From: Diphasiastrum complanatum
Taxonomy: Eukaryota; Streptophyta; Lycopodiopsida; Lycopodiales; Lycopodiaceae
Direction: 5' to 3'
DNA length: 64,000 nucleotides
Assembly (NCBI GenBank): GCA_029204225.1
Contig: CM055102.1
Location: 30,167,632 to 30,231,631 of the forward strand
Both the position numbers and the translations under genes were made by a program. Positions 1 to 12,195 of the stretch are shown in pieces. The notes under the pieces were generated by a model that saw only the letters and a program-made list of their open reading frames with translations, was not told where the DNA came from and made no database searches. Within the stretch, counting starts at the first letter, position 1; each line of letters opens with the position of its first letter.

Positions 1-1880
1 GTCTTGTGAAGGAAAGGGAAAAGGAAGAGTGACTCTTGGGAAGATCCAAGGCTTGAATCTTACATCTATTCATCAACTCAAAGGATGCTATGATTGTGGT
101 AGAGTGTTCATGCATGATCAAGATGGCAAAAGGTTGGATGAAGAAGACTACATGGAGCAACTCAAGTGGCAATTTCTTCAAGGCAAGGAAGATCTCATTG
201 GTGAGCTCATTAAGGTTTGGTTTGAACTCAAATGGGTTGACTTGATTAGGTTTGATACTCAACTTCATCTACTCTATTTCATGTTGGATAGAATTGTAGA
301 AATCTATCTTTTGGTTTATGATGGTGACATTGTTTTCACTAACTATAGTGAAAGGTTGAAATCAAGCAATGATGAGATCTTGTGGGATGTTAATCATGTG
401 TTTGAGAGGGAGTATCTTCAAAGGTTTAGATTTGAAGATGTTTATAAATGCAAAGTCCTTGATGTTTTAATGGAAGATCAAGATGTTGATCTTGAATTGC
501 TTCATCAACACCAAGAGGCAAGTAGCAATTGGAAGCTAGTCAAAAGCATCAAAGGGGAGCCACATGGGCAAAGCATTTTGGATATGTTTTTATAGGTTCT
601 TGAAGGTTCAAGTAAGGTTCTTGGAGCAACAAGAAAGTGTCCTTTTACTCTACCTTACTTGTTTAGTCTCATGTATGAACATTGTCATGTCAATGTGTTG
701 AAATTGTCAAAATTCAATGAAACTAGCTCCATAGTTTTGCATCCTTTGGATCTTGGAGATGGAATAGTTCTCATTGTTGGTTTTTATGATCAAGTACATG
801 CATTCATTCAAATCTTGAAAGATATTGAAGTGGTCAATATGTTTACTTTTGAGCAAAGTTCAAGATCTAGCATCCTAGTGTTGGCAAATTGGCAAATTGT
901 TGACAATGTAGGATCAAGGGTTGTATGCAAATCTTGTGGAGACACTTCAAGTATTTCAAGTTTAGGTTTTGCTCATTCAAATGGAGCAGAGATTACGTCA
1001 TTTTGGCATTCATTCACTCAAGGGATTTCATGGATTGGAGATCTACAAAGACAAGGTGGTGATGGAGGTTCATTCGTGGAGATACATGGTGCATTCACTA
1101 TGGGCATAGTGGAATGTGGAGGAGGCATGAAAAGACTTGTTGGTTAATTTCACTTACAACTTGTTTGTTGCTGTTTTACAGAGAATTCAAAGGTGGATAC
1201 ATGGAGGAATCCTTTCATTATGATTCTATGTTCTTTTACATGTATCTTGTTCACCATTCTATGTAAAATTGATGTAAGAAATAGTGAAGCATCTTATATG
1301 GATACTATTATCTATATCAATTATGTTGTACTTCATATTGTACATATTAGAACACTTGAGAAGAGATCTATTATCATGATGGAGATCATTCTTAGGTTGG
1401 AGCAAAGTAGTGTTGTAAAACTAGTAAGTTAAGTTGAAGAGGGAGTGTGAAAATTGTCAACATTTCCTAGCTAGTTTGAGGTCTAAATTGGCAATTTTTG
1501 TACATAGTTTTGGATCTAAACTTTCACACGTGTGAAAGAGGCCTAGATACTTTTATTTTAGTACATATTTCATATTAAAGAAGTCTCAAACCTCAGGACC
1601 TTCGAACTGACACCAAAATCATGTTATTTGAACATATAGGCCAAAATTGGCTATTTTAGGCTATTGGTGCCCTAAAATTGGGTCCTAAGTTCTAGAGAGA
1701 GGAGAGAGAGTCATCTCTCTCACCTATAGTAGGCTGAAATTTGTGGAGATCAGGTTGGAGAAACTTATTGTATTGTTGAGAGAGATCAATAGATCATTGT
1801 CACAGTTTCTTCCTCCATTGAGAGCATTGCTTTGTGTATTGTCTTCAAGCTTTTGTGTATGATCCTAAGAGGTTTTCAAA
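1..1880 (+). mobile_element. 3' portion of an LTR retrotransposon with its 3' LTR (fossil)
   Basis: A purine tract (GAAGAGGGAG, about 1436-1445) is followed directly by a segment starting TGTGAAAATTG at 1446. This is the usual polypurine tract to LTR junction. The LTR probably ends near 1880, but that end is not clear. Its first ~80 bases resemble the LTR at 14852 (same TGTGAA start, a TTTGTACATA block and a CACA.GTG block), so the two belong to one family. Reading frames at 29-595, 659-1147 and 1193-1432 lie upstream of the tract on the same strand. Their products (for instance one starting MTLGKIQGLNLTS) are not recognised as gag or pol, so this may be a non-autonomous element or may carry an unknown extra gene. 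The 5' part lies outside the window. It looks old and broken. Confidence 0.6.
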
Positions 1881-3790
1881 AGTGGTAGGCTGCTGTTGGG
1901 AGCCCTGTTTGCTGCTATTTTTGGCTGCCATTAGTACCTTTTATTAGTTTCTTTTGTCTCTTGAATGCTTTGTCAAGTTCATGTGTATCAAAGGTAGCAT
2001 TAGGATGCTTTGCCATTTCTAGCTTTTGTAGCTTGTTGTGCAAAGACCTTAGCCAATTATTTTGGGAGTTTGGATCCATTCAGGACCCACTTTTTTCACA
2101 TACTGGATCATAGTGAGATTATTCTTATATGTGCACGATTAATCTTGTATGGATCTACTATGTATTCTTGGTTGCTAGGGTTATTTGGTGCACTTAACCT
2201 AGTCGGTAAACATAGACATATGCTCAAGTATTGTTGAAAAAGATACTTGCAAAGTTAACGAATTTTTCTATGAAAGACTTATTGGTTAACTTAAAATTGA
2301 ATCTTCGGATAAGGGTCTAAATGTGGTGTTATAAATGTCTGCACCTAGACATTTGAGATTTCTAAATCATTGGCAATTAACTTGAGTAGTTGGTTTACTC
2401 CTGTGAAAGTTAATTGGTAAAATGGACAGTGTGAAGAGAATTCACCAAAAACTGTTTGTTTTGTGTGTATTGCTTGTAAGACACATGATTTATGATTCAT
2501 TTGGATTCATCAGGGAAAATTGTGTGCATAGAATATACAAAATTCTTGGATGAGTATTTCTCAGTTGAGAAATAAACTCAATTCAGTAGTGATTGTATTC
2601 CAGAGCGCTCAATTTGATAACGAATCATAATGTAAATATGCAACTCATTGCCTTTCTAAAAGTAGTAAATCTCAAATTTACGCTCATGTTTAATTTTTTA
2701 AAAATAGCAATGAATGCTTTATGCAACTTTCCAAAGTAGTACCTATAGCTTACAAATTGTGAAGTGCTTATGTGACTTTCCAAATTACTAGTTGTTACTT
2801 ACAACTTGTAAGGTATTTATTACTCACATATTTTTTCAATAATAATTTCAAGTGTAATATTATGCCATTTAAGGCTTCCTCCAGATAGAGAGCGAAAAAA
2901 CCTCTCGGTCAAGGGTGAGAGGTTCAAGGAGTGCAGCATGAGACTTCAGTGTTATGCCAGGAATGTCATGTCAATGAATGGAGAAATAGATGGTTGCTTA
3001 TATAGTGAAAAGCTCACTGATGACACAACACACTATTAGCATGAATAGATGCCTCTCTATTCATATAATCAGAGACAAGTCACTCGGACAAGCGGCATGA
3101 AGATAAAGATAAGCATACGCAGGCCTGGATGCTTTCAGAAAAGGGGTGAATTAGTGGCAGGAACAACAATATTCTTAGTATCGCGTTCCTTTGCTAAAGA
3201 AATACATATATTTTTTTAAATGAAATTGGTAAAGTAATGGAACAGAACAAGCAACTCACTGTTAACTGGTGGAATTTTTTTTGTTAAGGGGCCTTAATCT
3301 TTGCTTAGCACTAGTGCATTTCAGTTAATGGCTGCCAAAAGTCTTGGCAAGTGCGCCACCCACTTACATAAGTACAAAAAATTTAGGTAAAAAAGTAAAT
3401 GAATTAATCTCCCTCACTTGCTCACAAATACGCCAATATAGACTTGATGTTATTAAATGTCTGGCAACGTCTTAACCGTAGCAGTCATGAGCAATGATAG
3501 CGGACATGTGGCATTACCACATCTGGGCACATGTTGGTGATGCTTGATCTCTTTCACATCTGGCCAGATGTTGAGCTAATCGTTTAATTCATATACTGGT
3601 CAACGAGAAAAGCGAGGGGACAAGAAAGAAATGAAATAAAAGTAGCTATGAGAAGGTGTTATGTTCTTCATTGCTACGTAGATAGTGTGACTGATACATA
3701 GGTAAATAGGTATTGCCTCGTAGCAGGCCAAATACAATGATGAGACCTGCTCGAGCCAATATGTAGTATAATTGACGAATGGAGAGTTGG
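1881..3790. other. No gene recognised
   Basis: AT-rich sequence with no convincing coding frame, structural RNA or repeat boundary. The reading frame at 2010-2237 has no recognisable domain and is probably chance. Confidence 0.6.
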
Positions 3791-3808
3791 CACGTCATCT
3801 CTTATAAG
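3791..3808 (+). promoter_or_regulatory. Candidate promoter for the hairpin RNA at 3901
   Basis: A CACGTCA motif (3791-3797, resembling plant bZIP-binding G/C-box hybrids) sits a few bases before TTATAAG (3802-3808), a plausible TATA box. The distance from the TATA box to the hairpin at 3901 is about 95 bases, compatible with a short pri-miRNA leader. The motifs are seen; promoter function is inference. Confidence 0.35.
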
Positions 3809-3900
3809 AAGGGCTCATGCTAACCTGAATAGCCGTTGTGCTCTCAACAAATGAGAGTGTGTTACTTCAGTGAAAATTTCTAAATGTCGATTATGGACCA

Positions 3901-4002
3901 GGTATCGTTCATCCGGAGGTGGGCTACTGCGTGTAGCAGGCTGAGCCGCGAGGGCGCCGAATACTGCTACAAGTTGTAACCCACCGTCGGATTAACGATA
4001 CT
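3901..4002 (+). ncRNA. Candidate miRNA-like hairpin precursor
   Basis: The segment folds on itself without bulges. Bases 3901-3939 face 3964-4002 as a 39-position stem, and about 24 bases form the terminal loop. The outer arms 3902-3923 and 3980-4001 are both 22 bases and pair at 19 of 22 positions. An inner block (GTAGCAG at 3933-3939 with CTGCTAC at 3964-3970) pairs perfectly. The arms are clearly more GC-rich than the AT-rich surroundings. A TATA box lies about 95 bases upstream. I do not recognise either arm as a known conserved plant miRNA. Alternatives are a small foldback transposon or another structured RNA. The strand is chosen only from the upstream promoter-like motifs. Confidence 0.5.
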
Positions 4003-4008
4003 TGACAT

Positions 4009-4656
4009 GGCAGGAGAGAGATAGACGATTAATATCTAAATCTGTTTGGAGCCTCCACTATGAAACATAATGACCCTCTCAACCAATGATGTAAGGTCAA
4101 GCATCACAAACATTCTTAACCACCTAATCTTTTACTATAGAAGATCTTTCACATCTTTCTCATCGTTGAAAAGCAGGCCTTTAATGATCTGAGCCGTTTT
4201 AAAACTCAAGTAAGCAGCAGCAAAATGTTGGAGTTTTTAGAATGAATATAGGGAGCACACCAAATGTAATGTGTATAGTTTTGACCTCAAAGAAGCTGTA
4301 AGTTAATTAAAACTTATATGTATGCTCATAACATCCTGAAGGATGTGTGAAGGAACCTTTTTGCTATGAATACAGACAGCAACACAAAAACTGTTGCGTC
4401 AGGGATATTCAGAAATTATACCTGAATCTGCATTTTTTATAACCATCCCTGGCATTCAGCTGCCAAATGCCAAGTGATATTATTTTTAGGGTCACCAATG
4501 TGCAAATTGGTAGAACCTTCTGTCATCTATAACAATCAACTACCATTGCTAATCTCTATGTACTTTATCACTGTCAAAATGTCTAGCATTGCTGGCATAG
4601 ATACTGTCAGAATTTTTTTTTTTGTCTACGAAGAAAATATGTAGTGCTTGCTCTGA
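4009..4656. other. 3' flank of the NTF2 gene, no other gene seen
   Basis: AT-rich sequence between the hairpin and the NTF2 stop codon. The part nearest 4657 should be the NTF2 3' untranslated region. Nothing else is recognised. Confidence 0.5.
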
Positions 4657-5747
4657 TCAAGCATAGTTCAACCGAAATATGTCGTTATAGATGTAAAAGC
4701 TTCCCTGTGGTGTGGGTATCAGGTGAAACATCTGCAAAGTAGAAAATCGATCATCAGAGAGCATGATTCCACGAGCTCATAGCCATGAGTGGACAGCCAA
4801 ATTTCAGCTATGAAATACATGAAACTGTAAAAAGATCTTGTGAGTTCTCAGATTTACGTGCGCGTTTTCATACTTCACTACTAATTGACCAGGAGAGCAT
4901 CAATAGATATAATAAATTTAGAGTTCTTATGTAGCTTCTTGTGTTGATGCGCGGGCCCAAGAAAGCCCAAGAAAAGCATATTGATTGTATCTGTATGTGC
5001 ATCATACAGATCTGGAAAAAAGAATCAACCTTTGACAGTTAAAAAATTGCTTTTCTAGCAAATTTAATATGATATAGTCGCTTAATTTAATATAGGAAGG
5101 CACAGATAAAGCTCACAAGACCTTGTTGACAAACTATTCTACAATACAAAAGGAGCAGAGAGCATATTGATGACTAATAATTCAGAGGTTTGGAAATCTG
5201 AAAGAATATGAAAAGTTTGGAGCTTTCTGGAGGAAAGCAATCCATCTGAACTACATAATTGTTTAGTACTCTATAGCGCCTATCAGTGAAGATTGTGCAA
5301 AGTCTTTGGGTAAGCTAGAGAAACATTGCAAGAAAGCAGGACAAATTTGCAAACAGAAAACTTAAGTTTTAGAAGCTGTTGTGACGTAGAATCGGGAAAA
5401 ACCTGGCTAAATCTGAGCTGATGCTCCTCCCCGGGCAGTTGCAGGTTTCCGCTCACAAAAACAAGCATGCCACCAGGAACACCAGAGGGCTGGCAGTCCA
5501 CTGTTGAAATATGATGACTGCAGTGCGTGAAGGGCAAGCCGTTCAGCTTTGCAGAGATGTTTTGCGCCCCTTGCAGCTTTTCCCCTTCAAAAGTAAGCAT
5601 TGAGGAGTCTTCGTACAAGCTAAGGAGATTAGTTCGGTTTGTATCAAAAGTGCTGTAATAGTGCTCCACAAATGCCTTGGCAAGACTATCGGGATCTAAT
5701 ACTTGAGTCGGAAATGGATCAACAGCTTGCGGCTCCGGAAAATCCAT
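4657..5747 (-). CDS. NTF2: Nuclear transport factor 2 (NTF2)
   Basis: NTF2 carries Ran-GDP into the nucleus and acts at the nuclear pore. Two coding exons are read on the minus strand. The first runs 5747 to 5403 and ends in CAG before a GT donor at 5402. The second runs 4731 to 4657, after a TTTGCAG acceptor, and ends in TGA. The intron is 671 bases and the phases agree. Family blocks are clear: AKAFVEHYYSTFDTNR, SMLTFEG, HHISTVDCQPSG and MLVFVSGNLQL in exon 1, then FHLIPTPQGSFY and NDIFRLNYA in exon 2. The product would be about 139 residues, against roughly 123-126 for the usual plant protein, because an N-terminal stretch beginning MDFPEPQAVDPFPTQV precedes the normal LDPDSLAKAF start. 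A splice acceptor (AATTGCAG) near 5767 suggests an upstream 5' UTR exon. An alternative is an acceptor at TATTAG just before the ATCCCGAT codons, with the true start in an unseen exon. The gene looks intact. Confidence 0.9.
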
Positions 5748-5774
5748 CCTTTGGATGACTATCACAGACTGCAA

Positions 5775-8700
5775 TTATTCAATCTGATGCACAGAAAGAA
5801 CAAGCAGAACAAATATTATGCTACTGTCTCAGACCGAAGATGAGAGAAATTAAATAAAATTTGAGAACAAAGAAATTGTTGACTGTGTGAGATGCTGAGG
5901 GAGAGCTTAGATTACAGCAACACTTGGAGTGTGTAAGATATGCAGAGGAGGAGAGGTGGACAAAAATCCTTGATGTTACTGACTTGGTATATGGACAGTC
6001 AGCACAGAAGGATGGTGTGTGATACTCTTTATGAAGTGTTCACAAAACAAGAAATTTTCATAGAAATGGATCACTGAAGATCCAAAATTTGAAGGTCTTG
6101 AGACAACTTTGATCAGGGATTGATCACTGAGGCGGCTGGCTTTCAATCACACCCACCAACTTAGAACCCACAACCCAAAAATGTGCTGTAGCTGATCCCT
6201 CAAACTGGAAGAATTTGAAAACTGAAATCAAGGATCAAAAACAGAAATGGGTAGTTGGATCTAGGAAAGGAATGAGCATTTGTGCATTGCAATTTGTGAG
6301 CACAAGCAGTTTAGAGACAAAATGAAAGTTTGGACTCATCTAAAAAAGATGTAAAGTATCCACCCTTTTGATCTGGCTTCAAAAAGCAGATGCCCACCTA
6401 AAGATTCCTATATGTAGTCATGGAACCAATAAAGTTCATAGGATAACTCATAAGGTTCTTTAAAGCCTCGCTTCTCAAGGGCATCTCATTTGATAATGAT
6501 TTTATTTTGATGATAATAAGGTTCAATCTCAAATGTACAAGAAAAGAGTGCTCCCATAAGTGTTATGTTGGTTAGTGCTTAATCTCATATCCTCTTTACA
6601 CCACACAAGCAAAAAAGTTGGACACTATGACATTTAATGCCCAAAAATGAACTAATTGTCATTGAGTCTTCAAGTGTAGGATGAGTCTCATTCTAGTGCA
6701 CTTCATGAATAAGTATCTCATTTGACAACAAGAGTCCTTTAAAATGCATAAAGTGTCTCACAAGACAATACTACATAGAAGTTAAAGTGAACAAATGTTT
6801 ATACTTTTTGTTTGGTAACAAAGGTGAGAGGTCTAATGGGCCAATAGCATAAAAGGATTGAAAAACAAATCATAAAAGATTGACCAAAGTTTAGATTGGA
6901 GATTAACATTTCATGCCACTTGTTGGGTCCAAGGTTTGAATTTCAAAATATTTAGTGGTGTACAGGGAGTGTTCGTGCTTGAAAAAAGAAAAAGGTTCAC
7001 AATATCATAGTGCAAAGGAATAAAAATAAATAAAGAAAATGAAATGTACATATTAGTAGATCTATAGATTTAAAAATACTATACATTTTTTTATGGTAAT
7101 TGACACATAGATGTCCCATGTGGATACCAAAGAGATATGCGTTATATAAATTTCATCTTATAGTATACAAAATGTTTATTTATAGTCTCACTCAAATTGT
7201 ATATACCATTCAAGGACGCTGGACAAAAATGTACGATGGTTCATGAAGATAAAAGAGTTCCACATGCGATTCAGTAACTTGTATTCACTATTGTATTTAT
7301 TGTCATAATGCTATTAAATATTGGTGCTTATGCACTTTGATGTTACAACAAATCTTCCTTTTCTTTCCTTTGAACATGAGCACATGGATTACTCTTTGTA
7401 CACCTATATTCTTCAAACTAAAAAAGTCCCTTTCGTGGGAAGAAGAAAAGGTATCTTTGTAGGACCACAAGTAGATAAACTAAAAGCATTGGTCAAGGTA
7501 GGGCTATAGCATATGAAAGAGATATATCCAATTTTGTTTATTGCAAGTTTTGAATATCAACAATGGAAGCCTTGGTAGTGTGTCATACATAAAGTATCAT
7601 GTACAATAATCAATATATCTTGCTCATGCTTTGTATTAACATTGTCAATATGCATAATTTGAACAACTTTTTTTTTCAACAGTCCTTAAAGAGTTACTGA
7701 AAACATACAAAAGATAAATCACAAGTGTGAGCAACCATTGGCCATAAACATTATTCATTAGCTTAACAAGCAATGAAAAGAATGAGTTAATTGAATTTGA
7801 GAATAAGGGCACACCATGCAGGGAGGCCGAAAATATTAATCTTAACAATTCGGAATTTGACTATTTACTCACTCATAAGAGAAACTTTTCAAAAAGAGTT
7901 CATGCCCTTTCTAGATCTAGCTTATCCTTCTAAGTTATCTAGCGATAATACTACAATAAGCATCCTTCGCTATATAGAAAACTAAGTCTCAATGCTAGAA
8001 GCTAGCCAATTTTCAATAAGATTTGAAGTCAACCGACACTACTCGTGATCAACGAAAGTTTAAATTGGCCTTTCAATAAAATTTGAAGTCTACAAGCACT
8101 ATTTAGTGTCAAAGAAATCAAAGTTGTCCAAACTTTGATAGACTTTGAAGTCTCCCAACATTATTTTGATGTCGATGGTCGATTTGTCATGGGTAGATTT
8201 GATTTCTCAACCTACCAAACTGGAGTTTAGCACAATACTTTCATACTATAATTGCACAATTCACAATATTGGAATTAGAACCAATGATGAAATCCATGTA
8301 TTGCTTTCAAGCATTGACTGTATACTTTAGCTTGGGAGGAGGCTTCACCTTACCTCCAATAAATGACAATGTATGATAAGGTAAGAAAACACAATTGAAA
8401 ACACCCGATCGGATCAATCACCACAGCACAACGTCAAGTGCAACAAGAACACAGAATTGCTCTCCTCAAACTGTATATTCAACTTATTCGTAAGTACAAA
8501 GATGAGTTCCTTAAAAACACTCAAAGGGCTCGTAAAAGAAAGATGGCCCGATAACTCTAGAACTAAGCACACGTGGTGCCGTCGAAATAAGAAAGCACTG
8601 TATAAGTCGATCATTGCTATTTTAACTCTCTCCCTCGATGATCAACGTCACTCCTTATTTTAGAGTATACTCTATTCATGGAACAAACCTCCATGATAGC

Positions 8701-9680
8701 ATTACAAGTAAAGGCTTTTTACATGACCTGGTCTAAGCTTGGCACTACTGATACCAAATTGATCTTTTTCCTAGTACAAATTTGGGGCTTTCAGCTTGAA
8801 CCACTTTTGGAAGGGAGGAAAGAGATGAAGCTTGAGGGGTAGTTGATTGGTTGACCGAGTTGATCAGTTTTGTTAAAGTACTTTCAATTTATGTAGTATA
8901 ACAGATAGCAAGTGATAATAATAATTGGGAATCAGTTAAGAAAACTGCCTCTCAAAATTTGGATTTTTTTTCCCAGTCTTAATTAGAATTTCGAGGAATC
9001 AATGATTCTAAGGGAAAAGTGTGTGGCAAGTCAGATAATCCATAATAGAACCATCTTTGTTTTGCAAATGGATTTGAATCTTGCAAGTGAAAGCAGATGA
9101 ACGATGTTCCATACAGACAACCAAGAGAAATTCTAGCCTGTGAAAGAATTAAGTTCTTTTTACCGATTTTGAAATAGATATTAGATATCTAGGACAGTAT
9201 GGTATTCAGTTTTTGTTGAGATCCATGTTCCTTTTAGATTAGTGAATACACTTGTGGCATTTCGGCTATGCTTGAACGATACATTTCATCTCATCCATGC
9301 CGGGGTACAATGTGGAGTGGTATTCTTTGAGTAACGCTTAAGGGGCAGAAGGGATTTCAATGATTAGAAGTATCTCCTGATATTGGTTGTGATTATGATC
9401 CTATATTTGAGTATAGGATTGCCAAATAGTCTTTTTGACTTTTTGGTTAAATAGATTGCAGAAGCAGAGAATGCTTGGAGGAAAAGTTGGTGGTATGGGA
9501 CATCAGTGATTCTAAAGGAGATTTCTTGTGCTAGAGTAATTTGTAGACTGATGGTTAGTGATTACTGTAACGACCATACTAACAATGCAATCCATTGGTT
9601 ATATTTAGGGTAAACGAGCAGTTTTGAACTCCATCCGAATTGGATTGCTTTCGCGACTGCAATTCCAATGACTATTATTA
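5775..9680. other. No gene recognised; right end probably a copia LTR
   Basis: About 3.9 kb of AT-rich sequence. Short frames at 7321, 7791, 8145 and 8457 have no recognisable domain. The last few hundred bases before 9690 probably belong to the LTR of the copia relic that follows, because a primer-binding site starts at 9691, but I could not fix the left LTR boundary. The part just above 5775 should contain the NTF2 5' UTR and promoter. Confidence 0.55.
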
Positions 9681-9690
9681 TTCTCATCAG

Positions 9691-11800
9691 TGGTATCAGA
9701 GCCTACCTACCTTGTCATAATCTGACATAGCCAAGAAGCTATTAGATGCATTCAGACGAACAACCATCAACAAGAGAACAAACTTCAGAAGCAATGGCTT
9801 CAATCAGCAGCATATAGAGCAAGATTTGTACAATTCTTGATTCTTCAGGATCTAACTTTCTAGCCTAGAAAGTTAAGACATCACTGATACTCAAGGGTGA
9901 AGGTTTATTCCCCTGGGTGGATGGCACAGAAGAGATGCCTACGACATTAGACAAAGAGCTACATGAGTGGAGGGAGAAAAATGACAAGGCAGTAGCCTTT
10001 CTATCTTCATCCATCAAATCTATATCACCTGAAGGTACGCCTACCTGCAAATCAGGTGCATCAGACTCATGATGACTCGCCAGACACTCTGCGGCAGAGA
10101 AGATTATGCCACATGAACTCAATGGCACTTTACCAAGCAAGCCATCATGGAGCGGTAACAGGAGTCAGCATCTCGAATGCAACCAGTTCAACCACCTGCG
10201 ATGCATGTTTGAAGGATAAGATGTCATGCACTCCATTCATCAAAGACTCCTACAGAACGACCAAGATTCTAGAGTTAGTGCATTCTGACATCTATGGGCC
10301 TTTCAATGTGATCTCAGTAGGAGGTTCAAAATATTATATAACCTTCATTGATGATAATAGTAAATTTTCCAGAGTGTACTTTATTTAGACTAAATCTGAA
10401 GCACTTGATAAATTCACAAAATACGTGAATTGGGCTAAGAGATGTACAGGCAATAAAGTGAAGCAGATCAGGATAGATCGAGGTGGCGAATACATCTCGA
10501 ATCGCTTCACTGACTTCTGCAATGATCGTGAAATCATTCACAGAAGGACTGCAGCCTACACACCGCAACACAACGATGTTGTAGAGAGGAAGAATGGACC
10601 CTGATGGAAGCTACCAGATGCATGATGGCCTACTCGAAAGCTCCAAGGGTACTGTGGACTGAAGCAGTAGCTACAGCCGCATACATCCAAAATAGGACAG
10701 GAAAATCTGGTGTCCCTCACATGACACCACACAAGTTATGGTGGGTAGAAAGCCCAACCTGTCTCACGTCAGAATCTTTGGCTGTGCAGCTTATGCACAT
10801 ATTTTTGATAAGTTTTGAAAGAAGCTTGATGAGAAAGCCGAGCAGGAATTTCTAGTAGGTTATGACAACAACTCGTCATACTACAGAGTCTACATGCCAG
10901 ACACGAACACTACGAAAACAGTGAGAGACGTCAGATTTGATGAGAGCAGGACAATGGCCAATGACGATCCTGTTAGCTATAAAGTGGAGAAACAGTACTA
11001 TGACCTGCCGCTAGTGACTGAGTGAGCAGAAGATGAACACAAAAACAAAGATTTTTGAGTCGCTTCCAGTTCAAGTGACGAATCTGAAGACGAAAGATTC
11101 GAGAGGCAGCCTACTGCTACAGTTCCTGTAAACCAAGATGGTTCCGGACCTAGCAGAGCAGACAAAGGCAAGGGTATCGCTGTCCTAGGAGGATCTCCTA
11201 GAAGGTCGACAAGACCACGAAGAGCGCCAACAAGATATGTGCAGACAAGCAGTTCAGCTTCCACATCAGAAGAGTTCTGTGGATTCAGTGACGAACCACA
11301 GACTTTTGAGGAAGCGATTGAATGTCCAGAGAAGGACAAATGGATCCAGGCCATGAACGAAGAGATGGAGTCCATGAGGGAAAACCAGGTATGGACGTTG
11401 CAGCCATTATCACATAAGCGCAAGACTGTCAAATGCAAATGGATTTTCAAGCTCAAGTATGGACCAGATGGGAATGTCTCGAAGTACAAGGCAAGACTGG
11501 TAGCGAAGGGATTTTCTCAGAGATATGGTATTGACTACTCTAAAACCTTCTCTCCTATCGTCAAACATTCGTCCCTATGATTGTTATTTGCAGCAGCTTA
11601 TGACCTCAGGATCCACATTGTGGATGAGAAGACAGCCTTCTTGCATGGTGAGCTAGATGAAGAGGTCTATATGGATCAGCTCCCAGGATAAATCTCAAAT
11701 TCACTTCTCGATTATGCATGCAGAATGCATAGAAGTATCTACGATCTGAAATAGTCAGCTCGACAATGGTACAAGTATATTAATCTCCAGGATCAATATT
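9691..11800 (+). mobile_element. Broken Ty1/copia retrotransposon (fossil)
   Basis: TGGTATCAGAGCC at 9691 matches the initiator-Met tRNA primer-binding site used by plant copia elements. Downstream on the same strand come a GAG-pre-integrase stretch with a CDACLKDKM-type zinc block (about 10060-10250), the integrase core (LELVHSDIYGPF through RIDRGGEYIS, about 10270-10560), later integrase sequence (10604-10855) and the start of a copia reverse transcriptase ([41 protein letters not shown]; 11239-11580, with weaker homology to about 11800). The 3' end and 3' LTR are not seen. The element is degraded, with several breaks. Confidence 0.85.
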
Positions 11801-12195
11801 TGAAGATCTCATTACAAAGTTAACCTAGAAAGTGATCAACTATTTGTACTAGTTTATGAATGTCATTTAGGCTTATCCAAATGATAGTTGAGGACAATTG
11901 TTTGTTCACCAATCACAATTGGAGGTTAGCCATATTGCGTTGTCACTTATCCAGGTAGGCTTCCCTAAAATGACTTGCATAAACCGTTAGGCAAGTCGTT
12001 AGCTTCACAACAAGAGAAAACAAGTTCTGTTAACATTTGATAGTTCAAAACCGTCAATTTATTGAACCCGACTGTTAGTTGTTCTCTTGTATTTCTACAG
12101 ATAGTGTAAAAATATGAATAAAACTACAGAAGTAGATGGATGAATGTATGTAAATTAAAAATCAATTATTTGGATAAATCCAACTCCACCATCGA
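11801..12195. other. Unassigned spacer between copia relics
   Basis: No coding similarity seen. It may be LTR or 3' untranslated sequence of one of the flanking copia relics. Confidence 0.4.
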
